Notes: generated by a model from the sequence alone, not told the origin. DNA of 24,106 nt from Archaeoglobus sp. JdFR-24 (GCA_002011215.1 MTML01000126.1:1-24106), one strand, 5' to 3'. Counted from the first letter of the stretch, positions 1 through 7,162 are shown. Numbers and translations are program-made.

Positions 1-144
1 ACTTACGCACTTTTAGCTCAAGTGCCATACAATATAACTGTCGTAAATGGTGCGAAATATCTTTTTACAGGGAAACTTATAATAACAAATATTGCTGGAG
101 TAACGGTACCAAAACTACTTGTTACAAAAGTGAAACCGATATGA
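1..144 (+). CDS. 3' end of a surface-type beta-rich protein (partial)
   Basis: An open frame enters from the left edge and stops with TGA at 142-144, giving 47 visible residues ending LLVTKVKPI. The segment is rich in alternating Val, Ile, Thr and Tyr (for example NITVVNGAKYLF), as in beta-sandwich repeats of archaeal exported proteins. No membrane anchor or catalytic motif is visible. The start and most of the protein lie outside the window, so the family cannot be named. The reading frame is open throughout and is followed by a separate gene with its own ribosome site, which is why I treat it as a real gene end. Confidence 0.5.
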   Translation, partial: TYALLAQVPYNITVVNGAKYLFTGKLIITNIAGVTVPKLLVTKVKPI

Positions 145-218
145 AATAAGGAATAGAGGTCGGAGAAGTTGGTGGGAATAAAAAAGATTATGGAGAGGAG
201 ATGAGGAGAGTGTAAATA

Positions 219-779
219 ATGCCTAAGATAATATGTCCAAATTGTGGAAAATATTTTTATTTGGATCCAAACACTTATCGGAATTATTCCGGGGATGTAA
301 AGTGTATTATTTGCGGTGCATTATTGGAGGTTAGTCTAACGCATGGAACATTAAGATCAACACCAATACTAAAGAAGAGGATCGATCTATATGATATACC
401 TGATGCACCAAAAAATATAAATGCAGATATAGCTGAGGCACAGATATGCCATGAAGTTGGTGCGTACAAGGCATGTGTAGTAATGTGCCGACGAGCATTA
501 GAACAAGTATGTGATGACAGAGGAGCTAAAGGAAAAAGCTTACATGATAAAATTCATGACCTTTTGAACAAGGGTATTATTTCGGCTGAAATGTTTGAAA
601 TATTTGACGAAATTAGGTATTTTGGAAATTATGGAGCACATCCAAAAAACGACTTATTAGGAGATGTAACGGAAGAAGATGCTGCTTTGGTATTGGAAGC
701 CACCATTCATATAACAAAGCATATTTATGAGATGCCTGAAAAATTAAAAAAACTTAAAGAGAGAAGAAGGGGAAATTAA
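219..779 (+). CDS. Zinc-ribbon DUF4145 domain protein
   Basis: The 186-residue protein starts with a zinc ribbon (C6-x2-C9 and C29-x2-C32). A helical DUF4145 domain follows from about residue 72 to 178, with its typical features: a YKACVVMCRRALEQ helix, then an IRYFGNYGAHP stretch in which Arg, Gly-Asn and His are the conserved DUF4145 residues. DUF4145 proteins are related to HEPN folds and often occur near restriction or defence genes; their biochemical role is largely unknown. A purine-rich ribosome site (GGAGAGGAGATGAGGAGAG) precedes the ATG. The gene is convergent with the small membrane gene that follows. Family assignment is good; a defence role is inference from the neighbours. Confidence 0.85.
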   Translation: MPKIICPNCGKYFYLDPNTYRNYSGDVKCIICGALLEVSLTHGTLRSTPILKKRIDLYDIPDAPKNINADIAEAQICHEVGAYKACVVMCRRALEQVCDDRGAKGKSLHDKIHDLLNKGIISAEMFEIFDEIRYFGNYGAHPKNDLLGDVTEEDAALVLEATIHITKHIYEMPEKLKKLKERRRGN

Positions 780-810
780 AACAAAAAAGCAATGGACACC
801 TGGAATTTTA

Positions 811-1077
811 TCAATCTTTCCATGGATTTCTTACGAGTCTTATCCCAATTTTATCTCTTTTTATTTCTCTTTTTAGGAGATACAAACCAGATGCGACACC
901 AAATATTACAAAACTAAGTATTGCGGCTATTAATAGCTGAAAAGTATTATATATTAACCATTGACCAGTGAAAAGAGCAATTGTAGGTGGCATATTCATC
1001 AAAATGATTTTTAAATAAGCCTCTTTTTTCTCTTTATCTACTCTCATTTCAACTTTTGGCTTATTATTCTGCGCCAT
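811..1077 (-). CDS. Small two-helix membrane protein
   Basis: This 88-residue protein has a charged N-terminus (about 1-24), two hydrophobic segments (about 26-45 and 47-68) and a basic C-terminal tail, so it is probably an inner-membrane hairpin with both ends in the cytoplasm. No family is recognised. A TATA-like element on the minus strand (1098-1107) lies about 26 nt before the ATG and there is no ribosome site, which points to a leaderless mRNA and supports this start. It is transcribed in the same direction as the HEPN gene to its right but separated from it by about 90 nt. Confidence 0.6.
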   Translation of the reverse strand: MAQNNKPKVEMRVDKEKKEAYLKIILMNMPPTIALFTGQWLIYNTFQLLIAAILSFVIFGVASGLYLLKREIKRDKIGIRLVRNPWKD

Positions 1078-1097
1078 GATTAACTAATGGACATTGG

Positions 1098-1107
1098 TTT
1101 TTATAAG
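1098..1107 (-). promoter_or_regulatory. TATA box of the 88-residue membrane protein gene
   Basis: On the minus strand this reads CTTATAAAAA and is centred about 26 nt before the ATG at 1077. That is the normal archaeal distance from TATA to transcription start, so the message is probably leaderless. Confidence 0.45.
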
Positions 1108-1118
1108 TCGCGGCAGCT

Positions 1119-1135
1119 GGCGAAATATTTATTGA
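1119..1135 (+). promoter_or_regulatory. Orphan BRE/TATA element antisense to the HEPN gene
   Basis: The plus strand reads TGGCGAAATATTTATT, identical over 16 nt to the core of the promoter at 4889-4904. No + strand gene follows; transcription would run into the 3' end of the HEPN gene on the opposite strand. It could be a relic of a lost gene or the promoter of an antisense RNA. Confidence 0.35.
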
Positions 1136-1168
1136 GCAAAGGAATAAGTCGAAGCCGTGAGCCCGCTG

Positions 1169-2080
1169 TTATATACTGTCGGATGAAGATGTTTTATTTT
1201 CCTTTCCTCTAAACATTCCTTCTTCCTGCCATTTTAAGATAAGATCTGTAACAAAATTTAAAGAAAACTCAGCACTGTTTTTAAGTTCTTTATCAGATAA
1301 ATCGTCCATGGTTTCAATTATTTGCCTATGCTTTAGAAAGTCTATTCTATATTTATCTAGGAATTGCATTCCTGTTGCCGCTTGCCCAAGTTGCAGAATT
1401 GCCCTACTTAATTCTTTTGCAAGCTCATAAAAATCTTTTTCTTTATATTTTTCTGGATAATTTTTATTGATAACCATTTTAAGTTCATCAGATGCTCCCC
1501 AATAGCTAGTTAGCAATCCCGCAGTGCCAAAAATATCAGCTTCCTCAAATGTTGCTGCTATAAGTGCATCATCACATAACTCTATACACCGTTTATATTC
1601 TCCTTTTTCAAAGGCTGTCTCAGCCTTTGACACTATTTCCTTTAACTCCTCGTTTTCAATCAGTTCAGAGAGGAATAACTTTTCGTAAGACACATTAAAT
1701 ATCTCGTCACAAACCTTTTTAAAAAAATCTTCTACGTAACCTTTGTATTTAATGACGGAATCTATTGATGGGATATCTCCCTGATGCTGTACGATATTTC
1801 TTATTTCATGTAGACCTCTTATCTGCTCTTTTAATGGCAAATCTTCTATTTCTTTCAAAAGCTCCTCGAAGTGGAAGTATACTTTTTTTGGCTTAACCCC
1901 ATATTTAGTAGCTACACATTTCAGAACTATTTCAACAGCATTATCAAAGTGGTGGATAGCAAGCATTCTACTCACTTTATCTCTGGCAGATGCATGGTGA
2001 CAACCATGGAGATAAAGTTTCTTAGCTAATACCAATCTTCTAATTTCTGGATTCTTTTTTTCTTTTACATCAACTGTCAT
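1169..2080 (-). CDS. HEPN-domain protein, candidate RNase or defence factor
   Basis: The 303-residue, largely helical protein carries RNIVQH at residues 94-99, the R-x4-H signature of HEPN domains, inside a helical bundle with an upstream helix HHFDNAVEIVLKCVA (about 43-57). A second helical part (about 140-295) contains TPR-like stretches such as AFEKGEYKRCIELCDDAL. Many HEPN proteins are metal-independent RNases in toxin-antitoxin, abortive-infection or CRISPR systems. That function is inferred here, not shown. The start is set by TAGGAGGGG seven bases before the ATG. It is divergent from the small + strand genes at 2164-2820 and shares an AT-rich promoter region with them. No cognate nucleotidyltransferase antitoxin is adjacent. 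Confidence 0.7.
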   Translation of the reverse strand: MTVDVKEKKNPEIRRLVLAKKLYLHGCHHASARDKVSRMLAIHHFDNAVEIVLKCVATKYGVKPKKVYFHFEELLKEIEDLPLKEQIRGLHEIRNIVQHQGDIPSIDSVIKYKGYVEDFFKKVCDEIFNVSYEKLFLSELIENEELKEIVSKAETAFEKGEYKRCIELCDDALIAATFEEADIFGTAGLLTSYWGASDELKMVINKNYPEKYKEKDFYELAKELSRAILQLGQAATGMQFLDKYRIDFLKHRQIIETMDDLSDKELKNSAEFSLNFVTDLILKWQEEGMFRGKENKTSSSDSI

Positions 2081-2130
2081 TACGAACCCCTCCTATTTCT
2101 GAGATAAAATGAAAACTTTCATAATCAAAC

Positions 2131-2150
2131 ATAAATTTAAAATTTAAAAG
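2131..2150. promoter_or_regulatory. Divergent TATA region between the HEPN gene and the small zinc/membrane cluster
   Basis: The AT-rich block contains TTTAAAAT (2136-2143) and TTTAAAAG (2143-2150). On the plus strand the first lies about 24 nt before the ATG at 2164. On the minus strand the block would start a HEPN mRNA with a short leader holding the GGAGG site. It therefore probably serves both directions. Confidence 0.45.
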
Positions 2151-2163
2151 TTTATGGATACCA

Positions 2164-2262
2164 ATGCATTGCGATGGAGGGGGTCCTTGTTGTGATTGGA
2201 CAAATAAAATTATAGATAAACTGCGTAATGTTTTAATAAAATTAGGAGATTTGTATTGTTAA
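2164..2262 (+). CDS. 32-residue Cys-rich small protein (candidate)
   Basis: An ATG at 2164 opens a 32-residue frame that begins MHCDGGGPCCDW and ends in Cys, with cysteines at 3, 9, 10 and 32 and an amphipathic helix-like middle (KIIDKLRNVLIKLG). There is no ribosome site, but a TATA-like element lies about 24 nt upstream, as expected for a leaderless gene. The stop is 15 nt before the next gene, which has its own strong ribosome site, so it would be the first gene of a three-gene unit. It may bind metal or form disulfides. It is short enough that chance cannot be excluded. Confidence 0.4.
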   Translation: MHCDGGGPCCDWTNKIIDKLRNVLIKLGDLYC

Positions 2263-2277
2263 AATAATGGAGGAGAA

Positions 2278-2583
2278 ATGATTAGATGGTATATAATAAA
2301 AATTTTAATAACCGTATTCTGGATTACTTTAGCAGCATCTTATTACATTTTGGCTAAAAGTTGCCAAAAATGGTATGAAAAGGCAAAAAAAGCAGAGAAA
2401 GGCGGTGCTGTGCTAGTGAAAGGTTCCTCAATAATGGGGGGTGATATCATAAGAGAAGACGTTATAAATATATTAGGTTTTTTAAAAGAGTCATCAAAAA
2501 TAAATTGGATGGGATTTCTTCTTGCCTCATTTGCTGCCATTCTTACATTTGTTTCTCTCTTTATCGATTTGATATTACCATAA
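2278..2583 (+). CDS. Small membrane protein with two hydrophobic segments
   Basis: The 101-residue protein has a first transmembrane helix at about 4-26, a polar middle (about 28-75) and a second helix at about 77-98. The middle contains EKAKKAEKGGAVLV and a predicted amphipathic helix, and may lie on either face of the membrane. No family is recognised. The ribosome site AATGGAGGAGAA directly before ATG fixes the start. The stop is 9 nt before the next gene's ATG, with that gene's GGAGG site in between, so the two are surely co-transcribed with the zinc-finger gene. Confidence 0.75.
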   Translation: MIRWYIIKILITVFWITLAASYYILAKSCQKWYEKAKKAEKGGAVLVKGSSIMGGDIIREDVINILGFLKESSKINWMGFLLASFAAILTFVSLFIDLILP

Positions 2584-2592
2584 GGAGGAAAA

Positions 2593-2820
2593 ATGAAATG
2601 TCCTAACTGTGGGGAAATTCGCCCTGACGATTTATTTTTAAAAGCTAATGAAGAGTATTATGGAGAGAACCAATATATTTGCATGATATGTATTTGGGAA
2701 ACAATAATACAATACATTCGTAATTCTAATAATAAAGATAGAGGGGAGAATATTTGGGGATTGATAAAAGAGCTGATATCGAAGCAATATCATAAATACA
2801 TTGAATACCGGACATTTTGA
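2593..2820 (+). CDS. Small zinc-finger protein
   Basis: The 75-residue protein has CPNC at 3-6 and CMIC at about 31-34, a four-cysteine zinc ribbon or HNH-like knuckle, followed by a helical tail (IWGLIKELISKQYHKYIEY). It has no recognisable catalytic residues, so a structural or nucleic-acid-binding role is likely. A TAAGGAGGAAAA ribosome site, overlapping the stop of the preceding membrane gene, fixes the start and shows tight coupling. It may be a regulator of, or partner to, the adjacent membrane protein; nothing in the sequence decides this. Confidence 0.65.
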   Translation: MKCPNCGEIRPDDLFLKANEEYYGENQYICMICIWETIIQYIRNSNNKDRGENIWGLIKELISKQYHKYIEYRTF

Positions 2821-2877
2821 AAAATAATGGAGAATATCGGGAAAAAGAGAAAATATCAATGGTAATCTGAAAAAATC

Positions 2878-2908
2878 GGAATATTTATCTTTAATTAATC
2901 GATTTGCC
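2878..2908 (+). promoter_or_regulatory. Promoter cassette copy 1 (tcmP gene)
   Basis: GGAATATTTATCTTT is followed by TAATCGATT and then directly by the ATG at 2909. The copies at 4891, 5491 and 7163 have the same order. The TATA core is about 25 nt before the ATG and no ribosome site is present, so this copy probably makes a leaderless mRNA, whereas the others have a short leader with a GGAGG-type site. Confidence 0.6.
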
Positions 2909-3805
2909 ATGAGAATGGTTATCGTAAAATATCATTCTAAAATAAAGCATAGACTTCTCGGAGGATACTTGAAGGTATGTGTAGAGAATGTTAAGAGTCA
3001 TCAGCGACGACCATTTATTGTAGTGGATTTATATGCCGGGGATGGTGTTTCCATATGTAAGAAACCAGAAGATAGATGGGAAGGATCGGCACAAATAATT
3101 GCAAAGTGGGTTTCCAAGGCTGGAAAAAATGCATATTGTATACTCAATGAAAGGGAGCCTTCATTAATCCCTTGCTTAAAGAAAAATATAGAGGAGTATA
3201 AGACAGTTATAAAGAAAATTTATAATGATGATGCAAACAAAATTTACAAGGAGATACTTTCAAAATATGTGCCTAAAGAATCACATTCCATATTTTTCTT
3301 AGATCCCTATAAACACTCTGATCTAAAATTTTCAACCGTGGAAGGAATTGCACAGCATTCTATGGAAGATGGCTATAAAAGAATGGCATTTGTCAGGAGA
3401 CCAGAACTTATTATTAACTTTCCATCATATACTATGCTTATGAGCATAAAACAAAATGAGGAACTTATAACAGAATTTATTGGAACAGATAAATGGAAAG
3501 AAGAGTTGGCCAAAAAACCGCGCAGAATTACAAAAGATATGATTTTATTCATGGTATACTGGGAGCAACTAGCACGCTATTATGGGGATGGCATTACATA
3601 TGTTAAAGTAAAATCATTAGGTGCAAATTCTCCCGTTTATTATCTAATATTTGCTGCTACACACCCGCTTGCAAAAAAGATACATAGGAGGTTCAAAGAG
3701 TGGATAGAAAGGAGTTATGATGAATTTAGAAAAATGGGCTTCGAGCTTATTTTGAAAGAGGAGGTTAAGAGAAAGAGTATAAAAACGCTGGATAAATTTT
3801 CCTAA
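2909..3805 (+). CDS. tcmP: Three-Cys-motif partner protein TcmP-like, methyltransferase fold
   Basis: The 298-residue protein matches the TcmP pattern as I know it: an N-terminal KHRLLGGYLKVCVENV helix, then VVDLYAGDGVS at 38-48, the SAM-binding motif I of class I methyltransferases, and FFLDPYKHSDL at about 129-139 in the place of the catalytic motif IV. The C-terminal half contains a winged-helix-like region. TcmP proteins are described as neighbours of radical-SAM-like proteins with three clustered cysteines; their reaction is unknown. Here the neighbour is convergent, and the two stop regions overlap by 4 nt. ATG 2909 is preferred because the TATA lies 25 nt upstream; ATG 2915 is possible. 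Confidence 0.75.
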   Translation: MRMVIVKYHSKIKHRLLGGYLKVCVENVKSHQRRPFIVVDLYAGDGVSICKKPEDRWEGSAQIIAKWVSKAGKNAYCILNEREPSLIPCLKKNIEEYKTVIKKIYNDDANKIYKEILSKYVPKESHSIFFLDPYKHSDLKFSTVEGIAQHSMEDGYKRMAFVRRPELIINFPSYTMLMSIKQNEELITEFIGTDKWKEELAKKPRRITKDMILFMVYWEQLARYYGDGITYVKVKSLGANSPVYYLIFAATHPLAKKIHRRFKEWIERSYDEFRKMGFELILKEEVKRKSIKTLDKFS

Positions 3806-4806
3806 TCCACACAATTGCACCTTATTTTTTGGTAGTCCATTCCAAGATTGTTCCATACTTCTATTGTTTCCTTGCACAATGCAATGTTTGTATAATCATA
3901 ATGGCTTTCCAGGTAATTCTTCACAAATGAATACATTGCAAGTCTTTTTCCAAGCTTGATTCTTTTGCCCCAGTTTGATTTTTCCTCCAGATATTTCACC
4001 CATGATTTATCCCATGCATTGTTGATAGTGCTTTGTAGCCCTCGCAAGGAGCCAAGGGTTATGCGATCCGGCGACAGATTATAATTCTCAAAAATATCGA
4101 TTAGAAGCTGTTTATAATGTTCTCTCCAATTTTTTACTGGAACCATCGGATCTATTCTCAATCTTAGTTCAAAGCCTTTTTCCTGCAGTTTTCTGGCTGC
4201 TTCCAAACGCTTTTCTACAGGTGGCGCTCCTTTCTCCCATGTGGCAGCCACGTTTTTTGCGTTTATGCTGAAACTAGCGATTATGCTCTTCGTAGAAGGC
4301 AACCTCAGAAGTTTTTTAACATCTGCGGACTTGGTTACAATCAGGAGTTTATGCGTGTTTTGCTGCAGAAACAGAGGTGCTATATTCTGGGTTAATGCTG
4401 CACCATTATATTCAAAAACCAATGAGTCGGAGAGCTCGCCACTATTCAATATGTATGGTTCTTTTACTTTATTGAAAAAGGCCATGAGATGCGCCATTGT
4501 TTTGTTCATGTCCTTTAGATAAGGTTTATTTTTCATTGGGCGAAATCTGAAGGTTCCCTGAAGATAACACCATGCACAATTGAAGCGACAGCCATTTGCC
4601 CACTTTAATTCCAGGAAATGAGGACATACTACATCTGTTGGCTTTTCAGGATATGGCGTTTTATCGAATAATTTTATAATGGAACCGTCCCCTACCTTCA
4701 CAGGCATTAATTTTGTTTTACCAGTAAGAGTTTTGACTGGAGCGAATTTTACTTCTACATCTTCTATAAAATGCCCCAACTTTTTAACAGATATTGTCTT
4801 TTGCAT
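3802..4806 (-). CDS. SPL-like radical SAM protein
   Basis: The 334-residue protein has C73-x3-C77-x2-C80 within NGCRFNCAWCYLQG, the canonical iron-sulfur motif of radical SAM enzymes, and the CYLQ continuation typical of spore-photoproduct-lyase-like members (COG1533). Further features are a NSGELSDSL strand region, SFSINAKN, and LRIDPMVPV, matching later beta-strands of the barrel. Cysteines 330 and 332 near the C-terminus could bind a second cluster or metal. The substrate is unknown; DNA, RNA or peptide are possible. It is convergent with the tcmP-like gene, which suggests a functional pair. The ribosome site GAGGAGG abuts the ATG with no spacer, which is unusual. Confidence 0.8.
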   Translation of the reverse strand: MQKTISVKKLGHFIEDVEVKFAPVKTLTGKTKLMPVKVGDGSIIKLFDKTPYPEKPTDVVCPHFLELKWANGCRFNCAWCYLQGTFRFRPMKNKPYLKDMNKTMAHLMAFFNKVKEPYILNSGELSDSLVFEYNGAALTQNIAPLFLQQNTHKLLIVTKSADVKKLLRLPSTKSIIASFSINAKNVAATWEKGAPPVEKRLEAARKLQEKGFELRLRIDPMVPVKNWREHYKQLLIDIFENYNLSPDRITLGSLRGLQSTINNAWDKSWVKYLEEKSNWGKRIKLGKRLAMYSFVKNYLESHYDYTNIALCKETIEVWNNLGMDYQKIRCNCVD

Positions 4807-4836
4807 CCTCCTCTATATCAGTATCTTTTATGCGTA

Positions 4837-4846
4837 TTTATATAAT
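4837..4846 (-). promoter_or_regulatory. TATA box of the radical SAM gene
   Basis: The minus strand reads ATTATATAAA here. Start of transcription would fall near 4815-4820, leaving a leader of only about 10-15 nt before the ATG at 4806. Confidence 0.45.
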
Positions 4847-4888
4847 GTGGGAGGGAGATAACCTGATTTAAAAAGGTTATGGTCGTAA

Positions 4889-4926
4889 TGGCGAAATATT
4901 TATTTTTTCATAATTGATTAGCCATA
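4889..4926 (+). promoter_or_regulatory. Promoter cassette copy 2
   Basis: TGGCGAAATATTTATTTTTT followed by CATAATTGATT and GCCATAACT. It matches the cassettes at 5491 and 7163 through the TATA box and the downstream TAATCGATT block (one change here), then diverges before the ribosome site AGAGGAAAA of the gene at 4949. Confidence 0.6.
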
Positions 4927-4948
4927 ACTAAAGAAAACAAGAGGAAAA

Positions 4949-5470
4949 ATGAATAAAGTCGAAAAGATAGAAGTTCTTGAGGTAGAACAGCCAAAAATCG
5001 AGGAGTTAAAAATAAAACCTAAAAAGAAGAGAAAAAGAAGATGGAAGGATTTTTTATTACTTATTGGAATTATAGTGGTTATAACTATTTTCTTTATTTT
5101 GCTCGGTATTGAATATTTTGCCAAACCACCAGGAGAAAGTAACTTTAAAGTGAAAGTAATAAATGAAAATCCTTATCCGGTAACAGTATATGTAATCGTT
5201 TATACGGGGGAGAACTATACTGCTGCATACTGGAATAAAAAGCACATCAGCTCAACCGATAGTTATACTTTTAAAACGCCCTTTCTCGTAAAAAATATTT
5301 GTACTCACGATGGAGTAAGGAAAGTTGAGGTGGGAATCATAATGGATAATGTTGTTATGAATAGCCAAACCTATACATTCAATATTTGGTATGATGGTCC
5401 CAATATTTTAGCCAGAAAAAGTATATTGACTGCCTATGTCTATGGAATCTATATAGATTTCGAATATTAA
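4949..5470 (+). CDS. Single-pass membrane protein with an outside beta domain
   Basis: The 173-residue protein has a very basic cytoplasmic head (KPKKKRKRRWKD at about 28-39), one hydrophobic helix (about 40-62) and an external domain of about 110 residues rich in beta-strand pattern (FKVKVINENPYPVTVYVIVY). The lysine/arginine cluster before the helix predicts an N-in, C-out topology. No known domain is recognised; the outer domain resembles small Ig-like or FxLD-type archaeal surface modules in general character only. Transcription starts from a shared promoter cassette. It probably forms its own unit, because the next gene has its own cassette. Confidence 0.7.
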   Translation: MNKVEKIEVLEVEQPKIEELKIKPKKKRKRRWKDFLLLIGIIVVITIFFILLGIEYFAKPPGESNFKVKVINENPYPVTVYVIVYTGENYTAAYWNKKHISSTDSYTFKTPFLVKNICTHDGVRKVEVGIIMDNVVMNSQTYTFNIWYDGPNILARKSILTAYVYGIYIDFEY

Positions 5471-5488
5471 CCGCCAATTTCATTTGAT

Positions 5489-5546
5489 TAACGAAATATT
5501 TATTTTCTCATAATCGATTTACCATTACTGCAGCGGGGGAGGAAGA
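5489..5546 (+). promoter_or_regulatory. Promoter cassette copy 3 with leader and ribosome site
   Basis: ACGAAATATTTATTTTCT, then CATAATCGATTTACC, then ATTACTGCAG and GGGGGAGGAAG before ATG 5547. The whole block, including TGCAG and the GGGGGAGGA site, is closely matched at 7163-7219, so similarity extends from the BRE to the start codon. Confidence 0.65.
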
Positions 5547-5984
5547 ATGAAAATGGCTAATAAAATAAAACAAAAGCCACCGAGACAAATAGTTGGAAAC
5601 GTAGGCCTTTACTATATTTGTTACGAATTGTCAAAAAGGGGATGGAATGTTCTACCTACTTCACGGAATGCTAAAGGAGTGGATATCATTATCTTTAGTC
5701 AAAAGGCGCAACGAAAATATAGCATACAAGTAAAGTCACTAAGTAAAAAAGATCCAGTTCCCCTGGGGAGTAACTTAGAAAACTTATTTGGGGACTATTT
5801 AATAATTTGTAGGAAAGTATTTGATGACAAGCCTGAAATTTTTATTACAAAAATCAATGAAATAAAAAACAAGAGCCTAATTCATGAAGGGATTAAAAAT
5901 AATAAGAGGAGCTTTTGGTTACAGCCAAAAGACTATGAACAATTTGAAAATAACTGGAAAATTATAGGTGAAGGATATGACTAA
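5547..5984 (+). CDS. PD-(D/E)XK nuclease-like protein
   Basis: The 145-residue protein has the order of a PD-(D/E)XK nuclease: an N-terminal helix GNVGLYYICYELSKRG with Glu27, then GVDIII with Asp46, and IQVKS with Gln61 and Lys63 after a short hairpin. This spacing matches small Mrr-, DUF4365- or Holliday-junction-resolvase-like nucleases; Gln in place of the usual Glu is common in this group. It is likely to bind or cut DNA and could be a restriction or repair enzyme, but no target-recognition domain is present. The strong GGGGGAGGA ribosome site and promoter cassette lie just upstream. The ATG six bases later (residue 3) is a possible alternative start. Confidence 0.75.
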   Translation: MKMANKIKQKPPRQIVGNVGLYYICYELSKRGWNVLPTSRNAKGVDIIIFSQKAQRKYSIQVKSLSKKDPVPLGSNLENLFGDYLIICRKVFDDKPEIFITKINEIKNKSLIHEGIKNNKRSFWLQPKDYEQFENNWKIIGEGYD

Positions 5985-6019
5985 ATTAAGCAACACACTT
6001 AAAGTGGAGGGTCAATAAA

Positions 6020-6625
6020 ATGCAAAACATACAGATGAATGGAATAGAAAAAGATGGGCTAAAGCAAAAAATAGCGAACGACTTTAATATACCTATTGAA
6101 AACATAGATGATGGATTTCTAAATTTTATCCAAGAATTTATAAACTCGAGGGGTTCAAGCGAAGAATATTTTAAAATACAAAAGGAAATTCCATCTACAC
6201 CACCAGATACAACATCATTCCTAATCCCCCGAACCTACTACTATATTAGTGTAAAAAAGACGACTTGGATTTTAATCGGTTTGTTATTAGATATTCTCAT
6301 AACAAAAGGCATTGCAACAACATTTTTATCACTTTTAGGCATTATCGGACAAAGTGTTGCCAAGCTTAGTATAAAAAACGGAGAAGTTTGCTGTTATTAT
6401 GAGGGAATATCCTTAAAAAAAGAAGGAATAAAAAAATTCGATGAAAATCATATATTAAACAGAATTACGGGTAAAAGTTGTTTATATCCCGACTTTGGTT
6501 GTATTTATAACAAAAACGGGACATGCTCAATAAGGTTTGAAGATCTACAACAAGTATTTCAAGGTCTTAAGGATAAAGCAGTTATTTCGAGGACTGAGGA
6601 CAATAGATGGAGTGTCGAGCTATGA
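6020..6625 (+). CDS. Unknown protein with hydrophobic centre and Cys cluster
   Basis: The 201-residue protein has a soluble helical N-terminus (about 1-60), one or two hydrophobic stretches (about 81-115: TTWILIGLLLDILITKG and TTFLSLLGIIG), and a cytoplasmic-type C-terminal part with cysteines at about 129-130 and then CLYPDFGCIYNKNGTC, a possible metal or disulfide cluster. The end (FEDLQQVFQGLKDKAVISR...) resembles a winged helix. No family is recognised. The ribosome site GTGGAGGGTC is well placed. It starts 35 nt after the nuclease gene, so the two are likely co-transcribed. Confidence 0.65.
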   Translation: MQNIQMNGIEKDGLKQKIANDFNIPIENIDDGFLNFIQEFINSRGSSEEYFKIQKEIPSTPPDTTSFLIPRTYYYISVKKTTWILIGLLLDILITKGIATTFLSLLGIIGQSVAKLSIKNGEVCCYYEGISLKKEGIKKFDENHILNRITGKSCLYPDFGCIYNKNGTCSIRFEDLQQVFQGLKDKAVISRTEDNRWSVEL

Positions 6626-6755
6626 AATTATAGACAAGATTAGGAAAGATTTCAAGTCTTCCATCCTCAATTTCTTGAAGAGATGCCACGGTATGGAAGG
6701 ATATCGGGGATTTGCCAATCCCGCAAACCGATTGACTAGGGAAGGATATATTTGA
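6612..6755 (+). other. Possible small ORF or frameshifted tail after the 201-residue gene
   Basis: A +1 frame overlapping the end of the previous gene stays open to 6755 and, from a GTG at 6612, encodes 47 residues including IIDKIRKDFKSSILNFLKRC and NPANRLTREGYI. The composition looks protein-like but there is no clear ribosome site. It may be a small coupled gene, the former C-terminus of the 201-residue protein after a frameshift, or chance. Confidence 0.25.
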
Positions 6756-6860
6756 GGAATATATTCAAGAGATATATTCATATAACTTCTTTCATAAATA
6801 AGAATAAAAGAGTGGGGTTTCTCTATCAGTTCCACCCTTTCTTTTGTTTCGTATTTTGGC

Positions 6861-7091
6861 TTATTTTTTTATCAATTCTCTTCTTATCCGTTCGCAATCT
6901 GCTTTGGTATGTATACCTAAAAGATCAACAAAATATTGTGTGGTTTCTTTACCAGCAATTCTTGGTTTAAAATAACATTTGCCATATTCATCATCCCAAT
7001 ATGGAAAGGATTTTTTCTCGCGTAGCAAACTCATCAATTCTTCCTTAGTTTCTGGAATTGGACGAAATCTTGGGAAGGATTTTTTCACCAT
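6861..7091 (-). CDS. Small basic unknown protein
   Basis: The 76-residue protein is rich in Lys, Arg and aromatic residues (SFPRFRPIPETKEELMSLL, FPYWDDEYGKCYFKPR) and ends in a charged helix (KADCERIRRELIKK). No family is recognised; the size and charge would fit a small nucleic-acid or protein-binding factor. There is no ribosome site, but a TATA-like TTTATTTAG (minus strand, 7108-7116) lies about 21-24 nt before the ATG, as in leaderless archaeal genes. It is alone on the minus strand between + strand units. Confidence 0.5.
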   Translation of the reverse strand: MVKKSFPRFRPIPETKEELMSLLREKKSFPYWDDEYGKCYFKPRIAGKETTQYFVDLLGIHTKADCERIRRELIKK

Positions 7092-7162
7092 AAAAACAAA
7101 CTCTTAACTAAATAAACATTTTGCTTTCTTGTTTACACCTACTGTAATTCTCGGTCGCAATA

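Noticed and set aside
911..922. ACTAAGTATTG, similar to half of the left palindromic box
   Set aside because: It lacks the other half of the dyad, lies within a coding region and has no adjacent start; treated as chance.
6620..6835. Minus-strand frame of 71 codons in the gap after the 201-residue gene
   Set aside because: No ribosome site or TATA at a good distance, and it overlaps the previous gene's end on the other strand; not enough support.
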